Below, piece by piece: positions 18,967 to 26,959 of a DNA stretch of 36,534 nucleotides. The notes under the pieces are model-generated. The model was given only the letters and a program-made list of their open reading frames with translations. It was not told the origin of the DNA and searched no databases. Made by a program: the position numbers and the translations under genes. The DNA is from an uncultured Nitrospinota bacterium (GTDB lineage: Bacteria; UBA8248), in assembly GCA_947258645.1 (NCBI GenBank), contig CAMYJL010000004.1:24329-60862 (forward strand). The letters run 5' to 3'. The first letter of the stretch is position 1. Every line of letters starts with the position of its first letter.

Positions 18967-20082
18967 TTGAAGAAAGGGTTCACCTTCCTCGTTACACTCC
19001 TTCTCGCGCTTCTCGTTGCCGAGGGTGCTGCGCGGCTTTTTTTTCGGCACAAGGATTTTTTGGGCTGGCAGGCTGCCTCCCTCCGCTATCGGGCAGACCC
19101 CTGCTTTGGGTGGCGGATCGTTCCCGGAGAGTACATTCAGAGCCGAGAGCGGGTGCGAATCAACAGCCTGGGCCTCCGAGGTCCCGAGCTTCCGATGTCG
19201 AAAGACGCCGGAGAGGTGCGCATCTTCGTCCTGGGCGGCTCCTCGACCTTTAACAACAACTCGACTGGCGGAAAGACATGGCCCCGGCGTCTAGAGCGGA
19301 AGCTTCGAGAGCGCTTCGGCGAATCCATTCGCGTCGTCAACGCCGGCACGCCGGGCTATTTGTCTTACCAGTCTGCAAGGCGGCTGAAGTGCGAGTTGAT
19401 TCGCTACACGCCCGATCTCGTCCTGGTCTATCACCTTTGGAACGACATCAAGAGTTTCTCCTCCTCGGACATCCCCGAGGTGGTTCGGCGTCTGGAGGCG
19501 CATGGGCGGTTCAACGAAAGGACTACCCTGAACATCTTCGCCGGACACATCCCCGTGTTCGACTGGCTCACCGGCTGGTCGCAGATCGCCGCCCGTCTGC
19601 GGTTCGCCCTCGTTAAACTGATACGTCACATCAGCAAGTACGATGTGGAGGGAAAAGTGCGGGAAGGGTTGAGTGGGTCCATTCATCCCAACGGCGTCAA
19701 TTTTTACCGTGAGAACCTCCTCTTCATCCGTGACACGCTCGCGGAGAAGAACATTCCCCTCATTATTGTGAAGCAGGGTACGCTTGTCGGGCCGGATAAC
19801 ACTTCCGCCGAGAGAAAGCGAATCGGGTACCGGTATCCAGGCTTCACTCACGAGACCCTTCTTGAGGCTTACCGGAAGGGGTGGGGGGTGAACGACGAGA
19901 TCTGCCGCCTGGTGAACGTGTTCTGCATCTCCGCTCACGAGCGGCTTCCCAATACGCTGGCGTACTTCCGCGATCACGTTCACCTGACGGATCAGGGAAA
20001 AGAACGCTTGGCGGAGACGATTTATGAAGAGATCGGGAAAATGGATGGGCTTGTGGGAAAATGGGCCGTCCGTTCTCGATAG
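18967..20082 (+). CDS. Membrane-anchored SGNH/GDSL-like hydrolase
   Basis: N-terminal TM (FTFLVTLLLALLVAEGAARLFF), RINSLGLRGPE, VLGGSSTF nucleophile block, DHVHLTDQG (DxxH) block; TTG start at 18967 is inferred. Confidence 0.65.
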   Translation: MKKGFTFLVTLLLALLVAEGAARLFFRHKDFLGWQAASLRYRADPCFGWRIVPGEYIQSRERVRINSLGLRGPELPMSKDAGEVRIFVLGGSSTFNNNSTGGKTWPRRLERKLRERFGESIRVVNAGTPGYLSYQSARRLKCELIRYTPDLVLVYHLWNDIKSFSSSDIPEVVRRLEAHGRFNERTTLNIFAGHIPVFDWLTGWSQIAARLRFALVKLIRHISKYDVEGKVREGLSGSIHPNGVNFYRENLLFIRDTLAEKNIPLIIVKQGTLVGPDNTSAERKRIGYRYPGFTHETLLEAYRKGWGVNDEICRLVNVFCISAHERLPNTLAYFRDHVHLTDQGKERLAETIYEEIGKMDGLVGKWAVRSR

Positions 20083-20200
20083 GCGCCCTCCCGCGTCGGG
20101 GGCGGTTCTTGGCGAAATGCCTGATGACCGACGGGCGTGAATCGGTGAAGGGGCTCTCTTTCGTACCCTTCGCGGGACGCTTCCTGCGGGAAGAGGAAAC

Positions 20201-21439
20201 GTGAGCGCCCAGGGCGAACGGTTCGATCTCTCGCTGGCGGAAGCGGGCCGGAAGCTGCGCGAAAGGCCGCCCCTCTCACGGTTTGCGTTCCTTTGTCTGA
20301 CGGGCTTCATCCTGACCGTTCCGTTTTCCATCTCGCTTGCCCAGATTTTCGCCTACACCGGGATTGGCGCCTGGCTGGCGTCCCTCTGGAAGGAGCCCCG
20401 GCCCGGCGGGCCGCGCTTTCCGCTATGGAAGCCCTTCACGGCATTCGCGGTTCTGACGTTCCTGAGCGCCCTTCTCTCGGACGATCCCGTCCGGAGCCTG
20501 AAGGACGCCAAGCAGCTTTTCCAGATACTCATTTTCTATTTTGCCCTTCATGCGATTCGGGAGGAAAGGGAGGCGTTGTGGCTGGTGAGGCTCCTGCTGG
20601 CCGCGACGGCGGTCGCCGCGGTTTACACGCTCGGTGTCGCAATGACCCGGCCGCTGGACCTGGCGAACCGGATGTCGGGTTTTTTCAGCATCTACCTGAC
20701 GCTGGCGGGTTTTCTCGTGATCGCGGGGGCGTTGGCGCTCGCGTACGCCGTTTTGTTTGAGGATGGCAAGGGGCGATGGTGGATTTACGCGGTCGGTCTT
20801 TTTATTCTCGCAAGCCTGATGACGACATTCAGCCGGAACGCCTGGGTCGGTATCGCCGCCGCCGCCATTTTCGTGGTCATCGTGGCGCGCAGCCTGAGAT
20901 GGGCCGTATGTCTGGTGGCCATCGCCGCCGCCGCCATTCTGCTCTCTCCGGGAGCTGTTCAGGAGCGGGTCCAGAGCGTGGGAAATATGAAGGACGTCAC
21001 CGCCAATGAGCGGGTGCTCATGTGGCGAAGCGGGCTCCGGATGGTCGCGGACCGGCCCTTTGCCGGTTTTGGCCTCGACATGATCAAGCGGAGCTATACG
21101 CGCTATGCCGATCCGAAAGCCCTGAAGCAGATCACGGGTCATCTGCACAATAACGTGCTGCACATCGCGGCGGAGCGCGGCCTTCCGGCCTTGGCCGCCT
21201 GGATATGGATCTGGGTGGCGTTTTACGCTGCGGGCTACCGGCGGCGGAGATTTTTCCGGGAGGGGTCTTTCGGGAGGCGATTTTTGACGGTGGCCGGGCC
21301 GGCAGCCGTCACAGGCTTTCTTGCCGCAGGGATGTTCGAGTACAACTTCGGCGACTCGGAGGTGGTCATGACCGCCTATTTCGCGATGGCGCTCCCGTTC
21401 ATGGGGGAAGGGCGGGAGGCGGCGCTCAGCGGAGCGTGA
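20201..21439 (+). CDS. O-antigen ligase / polymerase family membrane protein (WaaL/Wzy-like)
   Basis: About ten TM segments; Wzy_C-like SRNAWVGIAAAAIFVV and RSGLRMVADRPFAGFGLDMIKRSY ... HLHNNVLHIAAERGL. Confidence 0.8.
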   Translation: MSAQGERFDLSLAEAGRKLRERPPLSRFAFLCLTGFILTVPFSISLAQIFAYTGIGAWLASLWKEPRPGGPRFPLWKPFTAFAVLTFLSALLSDDPVRSLKDAKQLFQILIFYFALHAIREEREALWLVRLLLAATAVAAVYTLGVAMTRPLDLANRMSGFFSIYLTLAGFLVIAGALALAYAVLFEDGKGRWWIYAVGLFILASLMTTFSRNAWVGIAAAAIFVVIVARSLRWAVCLVAIAAAAILLSPGAVQERVQSVGNMKDVTANERVLMWRSGLRMVADRPFAGFGLDMIKRSYTRYADPKALKQITGHLHNNVLHIAAERGLPALAAWIWIWVAFYAAGYRRRRFFREGSFGRRFLTVAGPAAVTGFLAAGMFEYNFGDSEVVMTAYFAMALPFMGEGREAALSGA

Positions 21440-22616
21440 TGAGGCTGCGGAAGAAGCCGCCCGGCTTCTTTTTCACGGCTTCCGCCGCGGTGAGTTTGAT
21501 CTCGCCCATCTCTTTTCCCTTGAGCTCATAGACGAGCCGGCCGACGGGCTGCCCGATCGCGACCGGGGCGGTCAGGGAGGCGGGAATCTCGGGCCGGACG
21601 GCGATTTTCATCTCCTGTCCGCGCCGGATGAGGGCACGGAACCTCCCTTTCGGGCGCAGGTGGATCGATTTTTTCTTCCCATTTCCAATCTCGACGCTGA
21701 AATTCTTTTTGATGCTCTTGGGGGTGGCCTCGAACCAGCGGTAGCGGGCGAAGCCCCACGCGAGGAGCTTGCGGGCTTCGACGAATCGCCTCCGGGGGCG
21801 ATCGGAGCTGAGGACGACGGCGATGAGGCGCAGGTTTCCGCGCTTGGCGGTGGCGACGATGCTGTAGCCCGCATGCCGGTAGGAGCCGGTCTTGAGGCCG
21901 TCGAGACCGTGGAAGCGTCCGACAAGACGATTGGTGTTGGTGAGGGTGAATGTGCCGCCCCGGAAGGGGGCGTGTTTCGTGCCGCCCCACTTGGTGACGA
22001 TGGGATATTTCAGGAGCTCTCGGGCGAGAATGGTGGCGTCGCGGGCGCTCATCCGGTTGGGTGATTGCCGCCGGTTGGGGGGGAGGCCGTTGACGTTGAT
22101 GAAATAGGTGTCGGTCATGCCCAGTTGTCTGGCCCGCTCGTTCATCATGTCGATAAAGGTATCGACGTCGCCGGCGACATGCTCTGCGACGGCGTAGGCG
22201 GCATCGTTGGCGGAGCTGATGGCGACGGCCTGGAGAAGTTTTTTGAGGGGGAACTGTTCGCCCTGGGCCAGATAGACCTGCTGGCCGCCGATTTTCGACG
22301 CCTTCCGGGAGGTGATGACCATGTCATTCAGGTTGATGGATTTTTCTTTCACCCGCTCGAGGGCGAGGAGAATGGTCATCATCTTGACGATGGAGGCCGG
22401 TATCACCCGCTCGCGGGGATTGTGGGACTTGAGGACTTTTCCGGTCTCGGCCTCGATGAGAAGCGCCGATCGGAAGGGCCGGTCCTTCTGGCGGGGGGCC
22501 TTCTTTCGAGCGTGGGCGGGGCCCAGCGTGAAGGCGGCGGCCGCGATGGCGATGACCAGAAGCAGGACGAGGAGGGAGAGGCGGTTCCGATTGGCGCAGC
22601 GGGAAGGCAAGATCAT
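21426..22616 (-). CDS. dacA: D-alanyl-D-alanine carboxypeptidase (PBP5/6 family)
   Basis: SALLIEAETGKVLKSHNPRERVIPASIVKMMTI (SxxK), SSANDAAYAVAEHV (SxN), LKTGSYRHAGYS (KTG); start at the ATG before LPSRCANRNRLSLL. Confidence 0.88.
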   Translation of the reverse strand: MILPSRCANRNRLSLLVLLLVIAIAAAAFTLGPAHARKKAPRQKDRPFRSALLIEAETGKVLKSHNPRERVIPASIVKMMTILLALERVKEKSINLNDMVITSRKASKIGGQQVYLAQGEQFPLKKLLQAVAISSANDAAYAVAEHVAGDVDTFIDMMNERARQLGMTDTYFINVNGLPPNRRQSPNRMSARDATILARELLKYPIVTKWGGTKHAPFRGGTFTLTNTNRLVGRFHGLDGLKTGSYRHAGYSIVATAKRGNLRLIAVVLSSDRPRRRFVEARKLLAWGFARYRWFEATPKSIKKNFSVEIGNGKKKSIHLRPKGRFRALIRRGQEMKIAVRPEIPASLTAPVAIGQPVGRLVYELKGKEMGEIKLTAAEAVKKKPGGFFRSLITLR

Positions 22617-22963
22617 GTATGGCCTCGGGGTTGTTCGTCGGAAAAAGGGCGGCTTACCCAGGTTTGCCCGAAAAAGGCGGCGGGGCTTGGCGTATAGCGG
22701 CATTTCGTTTCACTGTTGTTTCATTATTTCGATATCTCATTGATATCTATAGCTTTTTATCCTTTTCTGCGGGGAGGTGTCAAGGAAAAAGGGATTTCGT
22801 CTTTTAATACACAATTTGGCCCGGGTTTGCTAAGATCCGGCTAAAGCATGATAATTCGACCGTTTACTGTCGCAGGGGTTCCGGATGAATGGGGAGAGGT
22901 GCCCTTGTGCGACGCCATGTGACGCCACATGACGGCAAGGCGGCCATTTGAGGAGGTACGGCG

Positions 22964-23854
22964 ATGTTCAAAGGCTCCTTCGTAGCAATCGTTACGCCCT
23001 TCCGGGACGGGAAGTTCGACGAGGAGAGCATGCGCGGCCTCGTCAATTTCCACCTCGAAAACGGCACCCACGGCATCGTCGTGTGCGGCACCACCGGCGA
23101 ATCGCCCACCCTGAGCCATAAGGAGCATGACCGCGTCGTCAGTGTTGTTGTCGAGCATGTGAACGGACGAATTCCGGTGATCGCAGGCTCCGGCTCCAAC
23201 AGCACGACGGAGGCCGTCCAGCGCACGAAATTCGCCAAGAATGTCGGCGCGGACGGCGCCCTCGTGGTCGCCCCCTACTACAACAAACCGACACAAGAGG
23301 GCTTGTACCAGCACTTCAAGGCCGTGGCGGCGTGCGCCGACATCCCCATCGTTCCCTACAACGTGCCCGGCCGGACGGTCGTCAGCATTGCGCCCGAGAC
23401 GATCGCCCGCCTTGCCGAGATTTCCAACATCGTCGCCGTGAAGGAGGCTACCGGCGATCTCGCAAACGGCTCGGAGATCATCAGCCGCTGCGGCGACAAG
23501 ATCGACGTTCTCTCCGGCGATGACTTCGTTAACTTCCCGCTGATGGCCGTGGGCGGCGTCGGCACCATTTCGGTGACCGCCAACGTCGCCCCCGCCGATG
23601 TCGCCGGGATGTGCCAGGCCTATCTGGACGGGGACATCGATCGCGCCCGGGTGCTTCACCACAAGATGTGGGAACTCAACCGGATGATGTTCGTCGAGAC
23701 AAACCCCATCCCGGTCAAAGCGACGCTGGCCATCATGGGTAAGGTCGCGCTCGAATACAGGCTTCCCCTGTGCCAGCCCTCGGAAGCCAACATGAAGAAG
23801 CTCGAAGCCTTCGCGAAGTCCTACGGATTGGTGGGCGAAACGGTCATGGCTTAG
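22964..23854 (+). CDS. dapA: 4-hydroxy-tetrahydrodipicolinate synthase
   Basis: MFKGSFVAIVTPFRDGKFDEE, GTTGESPTLSHKEH, VAPYYNKPTQEGLYQHFK, YNVPGRTVVSI, VKEATGD; RBS aggagg upstream. Confidence 0.93.
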   Translation: MFKGSFVAIVTPFRDGKFDEESMRGLVNFHLENGTHGIVVCGTTGESPTLSHKEHDRVVSVVVEHVNGRIPVIAGSGSNSTTEAVQRTKFAKNVGADGALVVAPYYNKPTQEGLYQHFKAVAACADIPIVPYNVPGRTVVSIAPETIARLAEISNIVAVKEATGDLANGSEIISRCGDKIDVLSGDDFVNFPLMAVGGVGTISVTANVAPADVAGMCQAYLDGDIDRARVLHHKMWELNRMMFVETNPIPVKATLAIMGKVALEYRLPLCQPSEANMKKLEAFAKSYGLVGETVMA

Positions 23855-23873
23855 GCGCGTCTCGGAACAAACC

Positions 23874-23910
23874 AAAAGCGGACGGGAGTGATCTCCTGTC
23901 CGCTTTTTTT
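23874..23910 (+). terminator. Rho-independent terminator downstream of dapA
   Basis: 12-bp stem agcggacgggag / ctcctgtccgct (one G:U), loop tgat, followed by a T tract. Confidence 0.9.
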
Positions 23911-24082
23911 ATCGATTTCCGGATTGAGAGGAAGTTTCTCAGTGGATAAAGCCATGTGAGCCCCGTTTTCGGGCCGTTTTGCTCATTGGAAGGAAAATCA
24001 GATCAGGACGCTTTGGCGGCAGAGGGAAAATATCCTCCCGCCGGGCAAGCGGTATGTGGCTCTCATCGGCGATAAGCGGAAA

Positions 24083-25222
24083 TTATGGAGTGGAATGGCC
24101 ATTTTTCCCCGCCTTGACGGGTTCGCTGGCCCGTCGCTCGCCGGCAATGAAATCCTCGATCATTCTTCTGGCGGATGAGTCCGGAGTTTGAACCGGCGGA
24201 TGTTTCATGAAGTACGCGCTGACGGGATAGAGCGGCCCCGCCTCCCCGCGATCCCGGGCGATGCGGCAGAGGCGGATGGCGTCAATCACGACTCCGGCGG
24301 AATTCGGCGAATCCTCGACCGAAAGACGTGCCTCGATTTCGAGGGGGACGCCACCGAATCCTTCACCCTCGATACGCAGGAAGCAGATTTTGTTGTCATC
24401 CTGCCAAGGTACATAGTCGCTGGGGCCGATATGGATATTATCCGGGTCCAGCGGCTCATTGAATTGGCTTTGGACAGCGGAAGTTTTGGAAATTTTCTTT
24501 GATGACAGCCGGGCGCGCTCCAGCATGTTCAGAAAGTCCGTGTTGCCCCCCGTGTTGAGCTGATAGGTCCGTTTGACCTTGACGCCGCGATCGGAGAACA
24601 GCTTGGCGAGGGTCCGGTGAAGAATAGTGGCGCCTAGCTGGGCTTTGACATCGTCGCCCACGACGGGAATGCCGGCTTCGGTGAAGCGTGCGGCAAATTG
24701 GGGATCGGAAACAATAAATACCGGCATGCAGTTGATGAAAGAAGCGCCCGTTGCCAGCGAGGCTTCAGCATAAAAGCGCGCGGCTTCCTCGGAGCCGACC
24801 GGCATGTAGTTGAGCAGAATTTCGGCGCCGCTCGCGCGGAGAACGGAGGCCACATCCACAGGGTCCGTCTCGGCGGGAACAAACGTTCGGTCGGGGTGGT
24901 AGTCCTTCATGTGATCGGCCACCCCGTCGAGGACGGGCCCCATTTGAACGGTTACGCCGTAGCTCGGGACATCGTTCCAGATGGTTTTGGTGTTGTTCGG
25001 GGGGGCGAATATCGCCTCATGGAGAGGACGGCCGACTTTCCGAACATCGATATCGAAGGCAGCTACGATCTCAATATCATCCGGTCCGAAGCCTCCCAAT
25101 TCCCTGTGCATCAGGCCCAAGTCTTCGTCCGGGTTATTCCGGTAGTACTCAATTCCTTGGAGAAGAGAGCTGGCGCAATTTCCGACGCCAGCAATTGCGA
25201 CTTTAATCGGTGAAATCGACAT
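24083..25222 (-). CDS. Inositol-3-phosphate synthase family protein (actinobacterial/archaeal-type Ino1)
   Basis: IKVAIAGVGNCASSLLQGIEYYRN, LNYMPVGSEEAARFYAEA, QLNTGGNTDFLNM, SAGVVIDAIRLCRIARDRG. Confidence 0.85.
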   Translation of the reverse strand: MSISPIKVAIAGVGNCASSLLQGIEYYRNNPDEDLGLMHRELGGFGPDDIEIVAAFDIDVRKVGRPLHEAIFAPPNNTKTIWNDVPSYGVTVQMGPVLDGVADHMKDYHPDRTFVPAETDPVDVASVLRASGAEILLNYMPVGSEEAARFYAEASLATGASFINCMPVFIVSDPQFAARFTEAGIPVVGDDVKAQLGATILHRTLAKLFSDRGVKVKRTYQLNTGGNTDFLNMLERARLSSKKISKTSAVQSQFNEPLDPDNIHIGPSDYVPWQDDNKICFLRIEGEGFGGVPLEIEARLSVEDSPNSAGVVIDAIRLCRIARDRGEAGPLYPVSAYFMKHPPVQTPDSSARRMIEDFIAGERRASEPVKAGKNGHSTP

Positions 25223-25404
25223 TCTCGGTTCCTTTATTCATGCATTCCATTGAATTTAATGGATTTATTTTTTCCGGACGCGGATTGCTGACAGGCCGAT
25301 CCGTGCTGTTTGAGCTAAATGAGTAAAGGATATTAACAACTTCATTGGGAATGGCAACCTTGTCAGGTGAGAAGCCGAAAATCTGTTTTCGAATGGATGG
25401 AAAG

Positions 25405-25442
25405 CCAGTCGGCCCTCTCCTCTGAAAGAAAGGGCCGGCTGG
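25405..25442 (-). terminator. Strong stem-loop downstream of the aquaporin gene; possible terminator
   Basis: ccagtcggccct / agggccggctgg inverted repeat (12 bp, one G:U) 15 nt beyond the aquaporin stop; T tract poor. Confidence 0.5.
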
Positions 25443-25456
25443 TAGAGTAATAGCTC

Positions 25457-26136
25457 CTAATCCCTTTTAATCAAAATATTGTTGTAGATCACGTCTGCTA
25501 TCACAGCTCCGAAAATGGGCCCAATCCAATAGACAAGATGGTTAATGCCGTCAAAGCCACCGCCCGCCAATGCAGGCCCGAACGTCCTCGCCGGATTCAT
25601 CGAGGCGCCGGTGAGCGGCCCGCCCATGAGAATGTCGGCCGCAATCGTCAGGCCGATTCCGAAACCGCCGATGTTCGGCTTCCGGTCGTCCACCGCCGTT
25701 CCCCAGATGGCGATGACCAGGAAAAAGGTCAGGATGATCTCAATCAGGATTCCGGTCCCGAAGCCAACGCTGATCGCCAGTTTTGGAGTTCCCAGTCCGG
25801 CTTTTTGCCACACATCGGCGGCAAAGATGATGCGGAGGAGGATACCGGCGACCGTTCCTCCGATAAGTTGGCTGATGATATAGGAGATTCCGTCCCGACA
25901 TCCTGCTTTATTGTGACCATGAACCCGACTGTCACGGCGGGGTTGAAGTGACCGCCGGAGACGTGGCCCATTGCGGAAATCATGATGGAAAGGATCAACC
26001 CGTGCGCCATGGCAATCCCGATCAGGCCCAAGGCTCCGTTGGTTTTTGTGTCGAGTACGATGGCTCCCGCACCGATAAAGCAAAGGCCGAAGGTGCCGAT
26101 CGCCTCTGCGACGAAGGATCTTCCGGTTTGACTCAT
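25457..26136 (-). pseudogene. MIP-family aquaporin (TIP-like), interrupted by an apparent one-base frameshift
   Basis: N-half in one frame (MSQTGRSFVAEAIGTFGLCFIGAGAIV...GHVSGGHFNPAVTVGFMVTIKQDVG), C-half in another (GISYIISQLIGGTVAGIL...GGPLTGASMNPARTFGPAL...). Adding one C to the CCC at 25894-25896 joins them as ...KQDVGDGISYIISQLIGG. Confidence 0.8.
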
Positions 26137-26140
26137 GTTG

Positions 26141-26162
26141 ATAACTCCTCCTCCAGAGTTAT
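26141..26162 (-). promoter_or_regulatory. Inverted repeat with the aquaporin Shine-Dalgarno in the loop
   Basis: mRNA sense: AUAACUC-UGGAGGAG-GAGUUAU then CAAC-AUG; perfect 7-bp arms. Confidence 0.55.
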
Positions 26163-26211
26163 TCGGGCTGAGAATGAGCAAGGACTTTTTTCTTTAAAAG
26201 AAGAACGCCAA

Positions 26212-26241
26212 TTTACTATTCTTTCTGATGCCCTATAAGGC
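26212..26241 (+). promoter_or_regulatory. Candidate sigma70-type promoter for the OsmC-like pair
   Basis: TTTACT (26212-26217), 18 nt spacer, TATAAG (26236-26241). Confidence 0.45.
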
Positions 26242-26245
26242 ATAA
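26230..26245. promoter_or_regulatory. 16-bp near-palindrome overlapping the candidate -10; possible operator
   Basis: ATGCC-CTATAA-GGCAT. Confidence 0.35.
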
Positions 26246-26346
26246 AAACGCCAGGAGGTCCGGTGAGTTTCTTTTCCGGTGCGAGGAAGGCATGATTCGG
26301 AAATCCGATATTTCGAGGGTTCCATACATTCTGGAGGTTTTCTACA

Positions 26347-26904
26347 TTGGACGGACCACTTGATCCGAGAAAGGACAGTACGGTTGTTGGTGAGCGAATT
26401 ATCGACAAGCCCGAGCTTCCCCGGCAGGGGTATGTCTTCACCATGTCGGCGGACACGGAAACTATTGAGGGAGAAGGTCAGCTCAAGCTGGGGAAGCACC
26501 GTCATTTCGAGGTTTTTTGCGATGAGCCGGAGCGAATCGGCGGGAAGGATTCCGCGCCCCAGCCGCTTTGCTATATTGCCATGGGGGTGGGGTTCTGACT
26601 CCTGACACAGCTTGCGCGGTACGCGCATATGATGAAGACCCCCTTCAAGAAAGCGAGTTGCCGGGTGGATTTCGATTATTTTCTCAAAGGCTCCGTGCTG
26701 AAAGAGACGGTGGAGTCTGGGTGCACGGCGGTGCGAACCCACTTTGTCGTGGAGTCGGATGAGCCGGAGGAAAACGTGCTGGCCCTCATCAAAAACGCGA
26801 AGCGGGGCTGCTTCGCGGAGAGCATGGTGACGACGGCGGTTCCTTTGACGAGCACGATCGAGCTGAACGGGAAGGCCGTTTCGATGAGAGGAATCGCGGA
26901 CTAA
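26347..26904 (+). CDS. OsmC/Ohr-family selenoprotein (paralogue 1), in-frame UGA = Sec at codon 84
   Basis: ORFs 26347-26598 and 26629-26904 are in the same frame (offset 282 nt), separated only by TGA 26596-26598. Readthrough gives ...YIAMGVGF-U-LLTQLARYAHMMKTPFKKASCRVDFDYFLKGSVL...AKRGCFAESM..., 185 aa; SECIS-like hairpin follows; TTG start with an upstream ggagg. Confidence 0.9.
26596..26631 (+). promoter_or_regulatory. Bacterial SECIS-like element, paralogue 1
   Basis: UGA, then stem UGCGC (26613-26617), loop GGUAC (26618-26622), stem GCGCA (26623-26627); 19 nt between UGA and loop. Confidence 0.8.
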
Positions 26905-26959
26905 CGGGCGGCGTCAGCCTGGAAATTCATGCAAACGCAAACCAACGGGAGAATGTGGA

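Noticed and set aside
20080-20110. Imperfect GC hairpin (cgccctcccgcgtcgggggcg) after the SGNH gene as a terminator
   Set aside because: Imperfect stem and no T tract; could be chance in GC-rich DNA.
26629-26904. Independent small gene starting at ATG 26629 (and likewise 27242-27517)
   Set aside because: No convincing RBS; the ATG lies within the OsmC central helix, and both copies preserve continuity across the UGA, favouring selenocysteine readthrough.
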